Below are positions 8,459-22,212 of a stretch of 64,000 nucleotides of DNA, one piece after another. Below the pieces are notes generated by a model, which was not told the origin of the DNA, made no database searches, and saw only the letters and a list, made by a program, of their open reading frames with translations. The DNA is taken from positions 62,001 to 126,000 of the forward strand of contig NZ_JAKRGC010000001.1 in the NCBI RefSeq assembly GCF_022347745.1, in the 5' to 3' direction. A program made the translations under genes and the position numbers. This DNA comes from Streptomyces sp. OfavH-34-F. Its GTDB lineage: Bacteria; Actinomycetota; Actinomycetes; Streptomycetales; Streptomycetaceae. The number at the start of each line of letters is the position of its first letter. The first letter of the stretch is position 1.

Positions 8459-9234
8459 CCGCTCCGGAGAACCCCGTGTATCCCAGCATCCTGGCCGTCT
8501 TCGCGCACCCGGACGACGAGTCCCTCCTCGCCGGCGGCGTACTCGCCCAGCACCACGCCGCCCGGGCCCGTACGGCAGTCGTCACCGCCACTTGGACACC
8601 CGACAGCCGACGCGCCCCGGAACTCGCGAACGCCCTCGCCGTCCTCGGCGCCGGCAAGCCGCGCCTGCTCGGCTACAACGACGCCCGCAACCCCGAAGCC
8701 GCGCCCGGCCGGCCCCGGCTCGTCGACGCCCCGCTCGACGAAGCCGTCGGCCACCTCGTCGCCCACATCCGCGACTTCCGCCCGGACATCGTCATCACCC
8801 ACGACGCAGTCGGACAGTTGACCGGCCACCCCGACCACGTACGGACCCACCAGATCACCCTGCTCGCCGTCGAAGCCGCAGCTCTCGCCCACCTTCACCC
8901 CGACGCGGGCCCCCCGTGGCAGCCCTCCGCCATGTACGCCGCCACACACCCCGTCTCCGGCGTCGGACCGCTGCGCGCGCTGCTCGAAGGCGTCGGCAAG
9001 CGCATCCTCGCCGTACCCGACTCGTACGTCACCACCACCATCGACGTGACCCCCTACACCGAGGTGAAGTGGCGCGCCATCAGCTCGCACGCCGGGGAGA
9101 TCGCGCGCGAGCGGTCCCTGCCCGGCATCCTCGCCCGTCTCCCCGAAGCAGACCGGCACCGCATCCAGACCGAGCACTTCACTCGTCTCAACACCGGCCC
9201 CGTGCGGGGCGACCCGACCCAGCTGACCGCCTGA
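8455..9234 (+). CDS. PIG-L family deacetylase (LmbE-like)
   Basis: This 259-residue protein has the family signature 'VFAHPDDESLLAGG' at the N-terminus, giving His and two Asp zinc or catalytic ligands, and 'GQLTGHPDHVRTHQ' supplying the second His motif. Members remove acyl groups from amino sugars, as MshB does in mycothiol synthesis, or from glycopeptide intermediates. The particular substrate is not visible. The GTG start at 8455 overlaps the phosphotransferase stop by 4 bp. Next to the kinases and NUDIX genes it may act on a sugar or nucleoside-type metabolite (inference). Confidence 0.85.
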   Translation: MTAPENPVYPSILAVFAHPDDESLLAGGVLAQHHAARARTAVVTATWTPDSRRAPELANALAVLGAGKPRLLGYNDARNPEAAPGRPRLVDAPLDEAVGHLVAHIRDFRPDIVITHDAVGQLTGHPDHVRTHQITLLAVEAAALAHLHPDAGPPWQPSAMYAATHPVSGVGPLRALLEGVGKRILAVPDSYVTTTIDVTPYTEVKWRAISSHAGEIARERSLPGILARLPEADRHRIQTEHFTRLNTGPVRGDPTQLTA

Positions 9235-9281
9235 TCTGCCGCCACGGGCATGCCCCACCGATCCAAGAGAAAGGCATGGAG

Positions 9282-10394
9282 ATGACCACGACATCCGCAC
9301 CCGACGAACGTCCCAGCGTGAGGATGACCGACGAGGCGTACGGTGCACTGCGCGCCTCCCACGCGCTGTGGGCCGGCACCTCGGTCCTTGTCACCGACCA
9401 GCACGGCCGGGTCCTGGTCCAGCGCGTCGGCTACCGGCCCACCCGTCTCCTGCCCGGCGGCGCACTGGATCCCGGCGAGTCCCCAGCCCAGGGTGCCGCC
9501 CGTGAGCTGAAGGAAGAGCTGGGCCTCGCGGTACCCCTCACCCATGGGCTGGCCGTCGACTGGGTGTCCACGGCAGGCCGCAGGACCGCTCCCGCCGTAC
9601 GGTTCCCTGGCGAACTGCTGCACGTCTTCGACGGCGGCGTCTGGGACGAGGACCGGATCGCGTCCATCCGCCCGGCCCCGGGCGAGATCGAGGGCGTCGA
9701 CTTCGTCGAACCCGCCGACCTTCCCGCCCTCATGTCCCCGGACGACGCCCGCCGCGCACTGTCCGCCCTGCGCGCCCGCGTCAACGGCACCGGCCCCGCG
9801 ATCCTTGAGGACGGCCGCCCCCTCGCCCCCACCCTGCTCGACCGCGTGAACACCTTCACCCGGCACCGCGCCGTCCACCACTGGCCCTGGCACGAAGGGC
9901 CCGCCCCGGCCGGGCTCCCCGTCCGCCAGAGCTGGGGGTGGCTCTTCGCCCCCGACGGCCGCGTCCTGGTACTCCTCGACCCCACGCACGGCGCCGCCTG
10001 CCTCCCCGGCGGCACACCTGAACCAGAAGACGACCAGGACCCTGCGGCAACCCTCACCCGCGAGGCCCATGAAGAGGCCTCCGCCCACATCAGCACTCCG
10101 GTGCTCCTCGGCCACCTGCCGGACCAGAAGCACAGTGCCGGGCCATGCACCCGCGTCCGCATGGCAGCTGCCCTCACGGACCTCGGCCCCTCCCGGCCCG
10201 ACCCCGCCACCGGGCAGACCTACGTGCGAGCGCTGGCCACCCCCGAGCAGGTCATCGAACTGTTCAACTGGGGCCCCGGCAGCGCCGACCAGCTCACCGC
10301 CGTCCACCACGCACGAGCACGGCTCGAGATCCCCCGCGCCGCGCGACAGCCCCTCACCGAACTGCCCGACGCCACCGACCTCACCACCCTGTAG
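9282..10394 (+). CDS. Double-NUDIX-domain hydrolase
   Basis: This protein of about 370 residues has two NUDIX-like halves. The first has a good box, 'GALDPGESPAQGAARELKEE', near residue 60. The second (about 215-330) has 'PGGTPEPEDDQDPAATLTRE' continuing AHEEAS, a two-residue-expanded and less canonical version that may be catalytically weak. The ATG at 9282 has GAGAAAGG at suitable spacing; ATG 9276 is an alternative too close to that site. It is the third NUDIX gene of the cluster, supporting a nucleotide- or sugar-nucleotide-linked pathway. Confidence 0.75.
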   Translation: MTTTSAPDERPSVRMTDEAYGALRASHALWAGTSVLVTDQHGRVLVQRVGYRPTRLLPGGALDPGESPAQGAARELKEELGLAVPLTHGLAVDWVSTAGRRTAPAVRFPGELLHVFDGGVWDEDRIASIRPAPGEIEGVDFVEPADLPALMSPDDARRALSALRARVNGTGPAILEDGRPLAPTLLDRVNTFTRHRAVHHWPWHEGPAPAGLPVRQSWGWLFAPDGRVLVLLDPTHGAACLPGGTPEPEDDQDPAATLTREAHEEASAHISTPVLLGHLPDQKHSAGPCTRVRMAAALTDLGPSRPDPATGQTYVRALATPEQVIELFNWGPGSADQLTAVHHARARLEIPRAARQPLTELPDATDLTTL

Positions 10395-10421
10395 CCCGGC
10401 CATTCCGAAACGAGGACGCCC

Positions 10422-10601
10422 ATGAGCAACACCTCACCCGCCGCCAGCACCCCGGCCGTGCCCGCTCACCCCCTGCCGGCCGCACCATCCGCATCAGTGG
10501 CTACGGCGCCGGTGCGGACAGGGCACTGCCAGTGCGGCCGGATCTCTTACCAGGTCACCGGCGTACCGAATGATCCACATCTGTGTTTCCCTGATGATTG
10601 A
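10422..10601 (+). pseudogene. GFA1: 5' part of a GFA/CENP-V-domain protein, cut by element A
   Basis: Starting at ATG 10422 (CGAGGA upstream), this encodes a Pro/Ala-rich leader followed by 'TGHCQCGRISYQVTG', the first CxC zinc motif of GFA-family proteins, then 'NDPHLC'. After the Cys codon at 10584-10586 the frame enters element A and stops at 10599-10601. The rest of the gene is 45 kb away at 55,570-56,511. Joining them across TGTGTT restores an unbroken frame reading HLCSCVHETRISGG, a total of 367 residues. Its position after the NUDIX gene makes it the last gene of the host operon. Confidence 0.9.
10582..10587. repeat. Left core site of element A (TGTGTT)
   Basis: The six bases TGTGTT occur here and at 55,568-55,573 in the same codon phase of the split GFA1 gene. 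Keeping one copy restores the reading frame. Short identical cores without longer target duplication are expected of tyrosine-recombinase transposons such as Tn554. Just inside each end lies TTCCCTG in inverted orientation. Confidence 0.85.
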
Positions 10602-10631
10602 GTGAGTTCAAGGGACTCACAGGGGTGACAG

Positions 10632-12178
10632 ATGGACGAGTGGTGGCTGGTGTTCGTGCCGGATTCGGAGCGGTGGGGGCCGCTGCCGGAGGAGGGGGTG
10701 CTGGGGGTCCACGACTTGCCGGCAGCGGTGGCTGCGGTGGGGCTTCAGCCGGGCGATCCGGTTTTTGTACGGCCTGATTTTGTGGTCGATCCCGAGCTGC
10801 TGGAATTCGTGCTCTCCGCAGAATTCCATCCGCTGGAGCGGGAAACTCGGCGGAATTACGCGCTGGATATCCGGCTGTTGCTGACTTGGTTGTGGCGACG
10901 CGGGATCCCGTGGCGGCAGGCGACCGAGAGTGACTTGCGCGCGTACAGGGAATTTCGGTGCGACTCGCCACTCAACCCGAGCCCAATCAGCGGGGCGAAG
11001 TGGGATCGGGAAGCGTCGGCTTTCACGCGGCTCTACCGGTGGGGGAAGGTCACGCCGCTGCCGGTAGACAGCAGGCGCCGGACAGACCGGGCCGCGGACG
11101 CCCGCAGCTCGCGAGTGTCGTGGCTGACACCTCGAACCTGGGGTCTCTGGCAGGACGTGGGCCTTCGCGGCCTTGGTCCCGACAGGACGCCGGTGCCGGG
11201 CTGGGACGCGCGGACCGAGCTTCGGAACACCTCGTTCGTCGGGTTCACACTCAGCTCGGGACTGCGGCGGCAGGAATCCGGCGCCATGTTGACGTTCGAA
11301 GTGCCATCCCGCCCACTGCGCTCGGGCCGCTACTGCCACGGGCAGATGGCCCGAGCGCTGTCCCGGTCGAAGCGAGACCGGACCTTCTACGCGTCGGTCG
11401 ATTCATTGCGCCAGGTCAGCGCCTACGCCGAGTCGGAGCGGGCCTGGGCAGTCGAACGGGCCCAGGACCAGGGACGCTACGAGAAGTTGCCGCTGATGCG
11501 GCTGATCACGAAGGTCACGACGGGCCGCACCTCGACGGTCCACTGGGTCGACCGCGACGGCGTCCAAGGCCAACGTGACCTGTACCTGCTCGACTGGCGC
11601 GAGCGGCAGTGGCTGTTCGTCGAGGGGCCACAGGGCCCAGAGCCGGCGTGGTTGTGGCTGACCGAGCAGGGCCTGCCCATGCTGCCGGACCGCTGGAACA
11701 CTGTGTTCCGGCAGGCCAACCAACGGTGCGAGCAGGCTCTGCTGACTCCGCAGGAGCGGGAGACATCCCGGCTGCTGCGGGTGGCGGAGATCCGGGGGAA
11801 GGTCCCGTACGCGACGCCCCACTCCATGCGTCACTCGATGGCGCTCTACATGTTGATCCTGCTCAACGAGTTGATGGACAGGAAGTACGGGCTGACCGCC
11901 GCGGACCGGCGGGACTTCGCCCAGCTCTACGGCGACCCGTGGTGGCTGGTGAAGACCCTGTTGGGGCACAAGGACGTTGAGACGACGAAGGAGCACTATC
12001 TCCGCCCGGTCCTGCATCTGCAGCTGGAGTCGATCCTCGCCTTCGACACCGAGGACGAGCACGGTGAGACCGACGAGACGAAGGATCTGAACGGTCTGTT
12101 CGCCCGGCTGGCCCGGGAGACCTCCGGGATCCAGGACATCGAGGTGCTGGTTGACGCCCTGCCCGTCGCGGAAGCGTC

Positions 12179-12182
<4 letters not shown>
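10632..12182 (+). CDS. Tyrosine recombinase 1 of quartet A (TnpA-like)
   Basis: This 516-residue recombinase appears catalytically complete: box I Arg in 'SSGLRRQESGAML' (about residue 211), box II 'HSMRHSMALYMLI' (about 397-409), then 'LLGHKDVETTKEHYL' with the nucleophile Tyr near 453. ATG 10632 follows AGGGGTGA at good spacing. The gene begins 44 bp inside the left end of element A and overlaps recombinase 2 by 4 bp (ATGA at 12,179). The order and overlaps match quartet B and resemble tnpA of Tn554. It likely carries out strand exchange at the TGTGTT core. Confidence 0.85.
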
Positions 12183-17717
<5,535 letters not shown>

Positions 17718-17721
<4 letters not shown>

Positions 17722-18221
17722 GACTGGCTCCGATCGGCAAGGAGACGGCGGGTGCTGAACGCGCCGACGCCGACCGCGGCCATCGCGGCGGCCGCCGTCG
17801 TGGCGAGGTAGGCGAGTGCGGTCGCGGCATGGCCGGCGTCGACGAGACGTTCGATGTCCACGCAGTAGGTGGAGAAGGTGGTGAACCCGCCGAGCACGCC
17901 GGTCGCGAGGAACGGGCGCAGCAGGTGGTGGGCGGTGAAGATTTCGGTGACGGCGACGAGGAAGACCCCGATCGCCAGACAGCCCACGGCGTTGACCAGC
18001 AGCGTCGTCCAGGGGAAGGCGCCCGCAGGTGTGGGCCACAGCCGGGAGGCTTCGAAGCGGGCGAGTGCCCCGAGTGCGCCGCCGGCCGCGATGACGGCGA
18101 GGACGCCGTAGTGGGAACGCCTCAGCTCTCGTCGCTGCCCAGGGTCGTTCAGATCGACGTCGGGGTCGACAGGCTCGTCGGCTGCTGTGGCCTGCGGGGA
18201 CCGGGACTCTTCGGAACGCAT
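17718..18221 (-). CDS. crcB: FluC/CrcB fluoride channel subunit 2
   Basis: This 167-residue FluC homologue has an N-terminal cytoplasmic extension of about 38 charged residues before the four helices. Motifs are '[16 protein letters not shown]', '[13 protein letters not shown]' and '[16 protein letters not shown]'. With subunit 1 it would form the dual-topology fluoride channel. ATG 18,221 is preceded by GGGAGAGG. I looked for a fluoride riboswitch in the 210 bp upstream and saw no convincing crcB motif. Confidence 0.9.
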
Positions 18222-18435
18222 ACCTCTCCCTACACGTGGTCTCCTGTCCGCGGGTGCGGGCAGGTCGGGTCACGAGTAGGGACCGTTGGCGGCGTGTGCC
18301 GCGGTTCGGGTACGGCGGGCCCCACCGCCGCGCGGCAGCCCGTAGGCCGCTGCTCCTCCCAGGCTACCGGGTAGCGGGCTGCGGCCCGCCGCCCGGTGGC
18401 CGGAGTGTCCGGCGGCGGCTCTGGCGGGCGGCTGG

Positions 18436-19068
18436 TCATGAAGCTGGGCGTCGACGACGGGCCCGCAGGTATTCCACGGCCAGTGGCAGGACGGAGACGG
18501 CGACCAGGGCGATCAGGATGAGCTCGATGTGGGCGGTGACGAAGGTGATCTGTCCGAGGAAGTAGCCCAGGAGGATCACTCCGGTGCCCCACAGGGCTGC
18601 GCCGATGAGGTTGAACCGGATGAAGGTGCGGTAGTGCATGGCGCTGACACCGGCCACGATCGGGGTGAAGGTGCGTACGACGGGCACGAAGCGGGCAAGG
18701 ACGAGGGAGCGCGGCCCGTGCCCGGCGAAGAACGCGGCGGCCTTGGCGGCGTTCTCCTGCTTGAACAGGCGGGAGTCGGGGCGGCGGAAGAGGGCGGGGC
18801 CGACCTTGCGGCCGAAGAGGTATCCGGCCTGGTCGCCCGCTGCTGCGGCGATCACGACGAGCAGGCACACCAGCCATAGCGGCTGCGTGAGGTAGCGGTG
18901 CGAGGCGACGAGCAGCCCGGCGGTGAACAGCAGTGAATCACCGGGCAGGAAGAAGCCGATGAGCAGGCCCGATTCGGCGAAGACGACCGCGAGGATGCCG
19001 ATCAGGCCGAACACGGAGATCAGGTGGTCGGGGTCGAGCCACTGCGGGCCGAGCGCGAGGGCGGTCAT
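18436..19068 (-). CDS. DedA-family membrane protein
   Basis: This 210-residue protein has about five membrane segments with DedA hallmarks: 'AESGLLIGFFLPGDSLLF' near the N-terminus and 'ARFVPVVRTFTPIVAG', containing the conserved F-x-R...G region. DedA/VTT proteins include undecaprenyl-phosphate and phospholipid flippases. Its neighbours uppP and a PAP2 phosphatase also act on undecaprenyl carriers, so a shared role in lipid-carrier recycling is plausible. ATG 19,068. Confidence 0.85.
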   Translation of the reverse strand: MTALALGPQWLDPDHLISVFGLIGILAVVFAESGLLIGFFLPGDSLLFTAGLLVASHRYLTQPLWLVCLLVVIAAAAGDQAGYLFGRKVGPALFRRPDSRLFKQENAAKAAAFFAGHGPRSLVLARFVPVVRTFTPIVAGVSAMHYRTFIRFNLIGAALWGTGVILLGYFLGQITFVTAHIELILIALVAVSVLPLAVEYLRARRRRPAS

Positions 19069-19126
19069 GGGAGGGGGCTCCTGTCCGGGCAGGTGGAGGC
19101 GGCGTTGCGGCGGTGCGGTCGGGGGA

Positions 19127-19963
19127 TCAGGCGTGCAGGATGCCGGTGCCGAGCAGGCCGAACAGGAGGACGCCGACGACGACGCGGTAGGCGACGAAGG
19201 CGTTGAAGGAGTGCTTGGCGACGAACTTCAGCAGCCAGGCGATCGAGGCGTAGGCGACGACGAAGGACACCGCGGTGCCGACGATCAGCGGGAGGGTGTC
19301 CACTCCGGCGCCGATGGCGTCCTTCAGCTCGTACAGGCCGGCGCCGGTCAGGGCCGGGATGCCGAGGAAGAAGGAAAGGCGGGTGGCGGCGACGCGCTCC
19401 AGGTCGAGGATGAGGCCGGTGGACATGGTGGCGCCGGAGCGGGAGAAGCCGGGGAAGAGCAGGGCGAGGATCTGCGAGGAGCCGACCAGCATGGCGTCCT
19501 TGAGGGAGGTGTCGTCCTCGCCGCGCTTGTGGCGGCCCATCTGGTCGGCAGCCCACATCAGGCCGCTGCCGACGATGAGCGAGCCGGCCACCACCCACAG
19601 GGAGGCCAGCGGCCCCTCGATCAGGGGTTTGGCCGCGAGACCCACGACGACGATCGGGATGGTGGCGTAGATGACCCACCAGGCGAACTTGTAGTCGTGG
19701 TGGTAGCGCTCCTCCTTGTTCGCCAGTCCCCGGCCCCAGGCGGAGACGATCCGCACGATGTCCTTGAAGAAGTAGACGAGGACCGCCGCGATGGCTCCGA
19801 CCTGGATGACGGCGGTGAACGCGACGACGGACTTGTCGTCGACCGGGATGCCCATCAGCCCTTCGGTGATCTTGAGGTGGCCGGTGGAGGAGACCGGCAG
19901 GAACTCCGTCACCCCCTCCACGACACCCAGGACGATCGCCTGTCCCACACTGATCGCACTCAC
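19127..19963 (-). CDS. uppP: Undecaprenyl-diphosphatase UppP (BacA type)
   Basis: This 278-residue polytopic enzyme has both BacA signature regions: 'EGVTEFLPVSSTGHL' (about residues 16-30) and 'PGFSRSGATMSTGL' (about 171-184), which supply the catalytic Glu, Ser and Arg. It dephosphorylates undecaprenyl diphosphate for reuse in peptidoglycan synthesis, and extra copies raise bacitracin tolerance. GTG 19,963 overlaps the PAP2 gene stop. It probably forms an operon with the PAP2 gene and possibly dedA. Confidence 0.95.
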   Translation of the reverse strand: MSAISVGQAIVLGVVEGVTEFLPVSSTGHLKITEGLMGIPVDDKSVVAFTAVIQVGAIAAVLVYFFKDIVRIVSAWGRGLANKEERYHHDYKFAWWVIYATIPIVVVGLAAKPLIEGPLASLWVVAGSLIVGSGLMWAADQMGRHKRGEDDTSLKDAMLVGSSQILALLFPGFSRSGATMSTGLILDLERVAATRLSFFLGIPALTGAGLYELKDAIGAGVDTLPLIVGTAVSFVVAYASIAWLLKFVAKHSFNAFVAYRVVVGVLLFGLLGTGILHA

Positions 19964-20661
19964 GAGCCTTCACCTTCGCTTGACGGGGCGGCGCCGGCCT
20001 TACGACGCCGCAGGAGAACGAGGAACATCCCGAGCAGTCCGGCCCAGACGGAGGCCAGCAGCCAGCCCGCCAGCACATCGCTGGGCCAGTGCACGCCGAG
20101 GTAGATGCGGCTGACGCCGACCGCCAAAGCCCACAGCGCTGGCAGTACGAGCAGCACGCGACGGGCCCGTCCCCGCACCGAGCGGTACACGCCGGCGGCG
20201 AGGAGGACCGCGACGGCCGCGGAGGTGGTGGTGTGCCCTGAGGGCATCGCGTACCCGCTCGCCGACCACGCCCAGTCGGCGGCGGGCGGACGCGGCCGGG
20301 CGAGCCACGACGCCAGGGCGATGCGCGGCACCTGCACCGACACCAGGGCCAAGGCCCCGGCCAGTGCCCCGCGCCACCGGACGGCCGGCCAGAGGACGGA
20401 TCCGGCGAAGGCCGCCAGCAGGTAGGCCGGTACTCCGCTGCCGGTCACCGTGACCGCCACCGCCACGACGGCAGCCCAGGAGGTCCGGTGCTCCACCACC
20501 CAGCCGTGCAGCGCACGGTCCACCGCGAACGGCGCCCCGTGCGCCGAGGCGGTCACCCCTATCAGGGCGGCCAGCGAGACCGAGCACACCAGCACCAGCA
20601 CGGCGGCCGGCCACCACCGCACGCCGGCGGCGTGGGGCGGAGCGGCTGGGGAACGGGGCAT
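19960..20661 (-). CDS. PAP2-family membrane phosphatase
   Basis: About 233 residues from ATG 20,661, chosen because AGGA lies 7 bp upstream; the in-frame ATG at 20,718 would put the start beside the operator palindrome. Motifs are 'LARPRPPAADW' (motif 1, without the usual Lys), 'YAMPSGHTTTSAAVAV' (motif 2) and 'SRIYLGVHWPSDVLAGW' (motif 3), which give the phosphohydrolase site. Likely substrates are undecaprenyl or phosphatidate phosphates. It is transcribed divergently from blaI across a 38-bp palindrome. Confidence 0.85.
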   Translation of the reverse strand: MPRSPAAPPHAAGVRWWPAAVLVLVCSVSLAALIGVTASAHGAPFAVDRALHGWVVEHRTSWAAVVAVAVTVTGSGVPAYLLAAFAGSVLWPAVRWRGALAGALALVSVQVPRIALASWLARPRPPAADWAWSASGYAMPSGHTTTSAAVAVLLAAGVYRSVRGRARRVLLVLPALWALAVGVSRIYLGVHWPSDVLAGWLLASVWAGLLGMFLVLLRRRKAGAAPSSEGEGS

Positions 20662-20727
20662 CGGGCATCCTGTCTGGGCAGGCAGAAACAACGGCACGGG
20701 CAGGGCACGGCTCGGCACGGACGACGA

Positions 20728-20765
20728 CCACAGTAACTTCTATTCGCGAATAGAAGTTACTGTGG
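20728..20765. promoter_or_regulatory. 38-bp perfect palindrome, probable BlaI-family operator
   Basis: The left arm CCACAGTAACTTCTATTCG (20,728-20,746) is followed immediately by its exact reverse complement (20,747-20,765). It lies between the divergent PAP2-uppP genes and the BlaI-family gene starting at 20,793, so one operator could control both. BlaI/MecI repressors bind dyads as dimers, and the AT-rich arms stand out in this GC-rich sequence. Confidence 0.8.
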
Positions 20766-20792
20766 ACTGTAGACGACGAAGCAAAAGGGGGG

Positions 20793-21185
20793 ATGAGCGT
20801 GGGCGCGCAGGAACAGGCGCCGGGCGCGGGTGGCGGGCGCCGGGCGAACGGGGCCTTGGAGAACGAGGTCCTCGCCCTGCTGCACACCGCCGGCCGGGCA
20901 CTGACCCCAGGCGAGGTCGCCGAACGACTGTCGAACGGCCCGGCCCACACCACAGTGGCCACGACACTCGGGCGCCTGCACACCCGCGGCGTACTGGAAC
21001 GCACCCCGGCCGGGCGCAGTTACGCCTACACCCCGGTCACCGACGAGTCCGGGCTGACTGCCCGGCACATGCGCCAGGTCATGGAGAGCGGCAGCGACCG
21101 CGCCTCGGTCCTGACCCGTTTCGTCGACGAGCTGTCCGACGACGACGAGGACCTGCTGCGCCGCCTGCTGGGCACCGACGAGTAG
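20793..21185 (+). CDS. BlaI/MecI/CopY-family repressor
   Basis: This 130-residue protein has a winged helix: 'LENEVLALLHTAGRALTPGE', then 'AERLSNGPAHTTVATTLGRL' as recognition region and a wing ending at 'YAYTPVTDE'. An acidic C-terminal helix for dimerisation follows. It is encoded directly before an M56 metallopeptidase, the usual sensor-protease partner that inactivates such repressors. The 38-bp palindrome 28 bp upstream is its likely operator. Confidence 0.9.
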   Translation: MSVGAQEQAPGAGGGRRANGALENEVLALLHTAGRALTPGEVAERLSNGPAHTTVATTLGRLHTRGVLERTPAGRSYAYTPVTDESGLTARHMRQVMESGSDRASVLTRFVDELSDDDEDLLRRLLGTDE

Positions 21186-21203
21186 AGAGAGCCCCTGTCA
21201 GCG

Positions 21204-22139
21204 ATGCACTTGGCCGTCTACCTGCCGCTGCTCTTCCCCGCCCTCGCCGCCCTGAGCGCCAGCCCCCTGGCCCGCCGTCTGGAGCCTCGCCTGGCGACCT
21301 GGCTGCTGACCGGCGCCGGCCTGCTGCTGGCCGCCTCCAGCACCCTGGTCCTGGGCCTGCTCGCCCTGGCCGGACTCGTCCGCATCCCGCTCGTGGCCGC
21401 CCTCAAGGGCTACTCACCCGAGGTGATCGCCAGCCAGGACCCCGCCGCGTGGCCGGCCGCCCTGGCGGGCGCCGTCCTGCTCGCCCTCGCCGTCCTGGCC
21501 GCCGTACGGCTGACCGTACGCCGGGCCGGGGCCCTGTGGTCCGCGGCTCTGGAAGCCGCCTGCCTGCCCGGCTCCGACCCAGTCGTAGTCACCGACGAGC
21601 CCGGCGCCGACGCCTACACGATGCCGGGGCTGCCCGGCCGCATCGTCATCTCCCACGGCATGCTCGATGCCCTCGACCCCGCCGGGCACGAGATCCTCCT
21701 CGCCCACGAACGCGCCCATCTGCAGAACCACCACTACGCGTTCGTGTCCCTCAGCCAGATCGCGGCCGCGGCCAACCCGCTGCTGCGTCCCCTGGCTACC
21801 GCAGTCGCCTACACCGTCGAACGCTGGGCCGACGAGCATGCCGCCCGCCACACCGGCGACCGCCGCGCCGTTGCCGAGACCGTCGCCCGTGCCGCCGTCG
21901 CCACCAAACGCGGCCGCACCCGGCGTCTCGTTCCCGCCGCGGCTCTCGGCATCCTCGGCCGTCGCAGGCCGAGTCCCGGCGTCGTCCCCCGCCGTGTCGC
22001 GGCCCTCCTCGCACCCCCGCCGCAGAGCCCGCCCCTGCTCCTGGCCGCCGCTGCAGTACTCCTGGCGGCCACCGGCCTGTGCGCCGTGGAGGCCGCACAC
22101 GACCTCCACCGGTTCCTCGAGCTCGCCCACACGCGCTGA
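21204..22139 (+). CDS. M56-family membrane metallopeptidase (BlaR1/MecR1-like protease domain)
   Basis: This 311-residue protein has N-terminal membrane helices, a cytoplasmic zinc site 'LLAHERAHLQNHHY' (HExxH, about residues 168-172) and a final C-terminal helix. It lacks the extracellular penicillin-binding sensor of BlaR1, as is usual for actinobacterial M56 proteins. It lies 18 bp after blaI and probably cleaves that repressor on an envelope signal. It ends facing the convergent permease gene at 22,213. Confidence 0.85.
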   Translation: MHLAVYLPLLFPALAALSASPLARRLEPRLATWLLTGAGLLLAASSTLVLGLLALAGLVRIPLVAALKGYSPEVIASQDPAAWPAALAGAVLLALAVLAAVRLTVRRAGALWSAALEAACLPGSDPVVVTDEPGADAYTMPGLPGRIVISHGMLDALDPAGHEILLAHERAHLQNHHYAFVSLSQIAAAANPLLRPLATAVAYTVERWADEHAARHTGDRRAVAETVARAAVATKRGRTRRLVPAAALGILGRRRPSPGVVPRRVAALLAPPPQSPPLLLAAAAVLLAATGLCAVEAAHDLHRFLELAHTR

Positions 22140-22212
22140 ACACCGTCACCGGCGAGACTGCGCCCGCCAACCGGTCCGGGCTCGCGCTTCACCGACCGGC
22201 TCGCGGTGTTCC

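Noticed and set aside
18222-18435. Fluoride riboswitch upstream of crcB
   Set aside because: No conserved crcB-motif pseudoknot sequence could be found by eye in either strand.
19065-20078. A 337-residue minus-strand frame overlapping uppP
   Set aside because: It is a shifted reading of uppP/PAP2 with Arg/Pro-rich content; uppP in its own frame has both BacA signatures.
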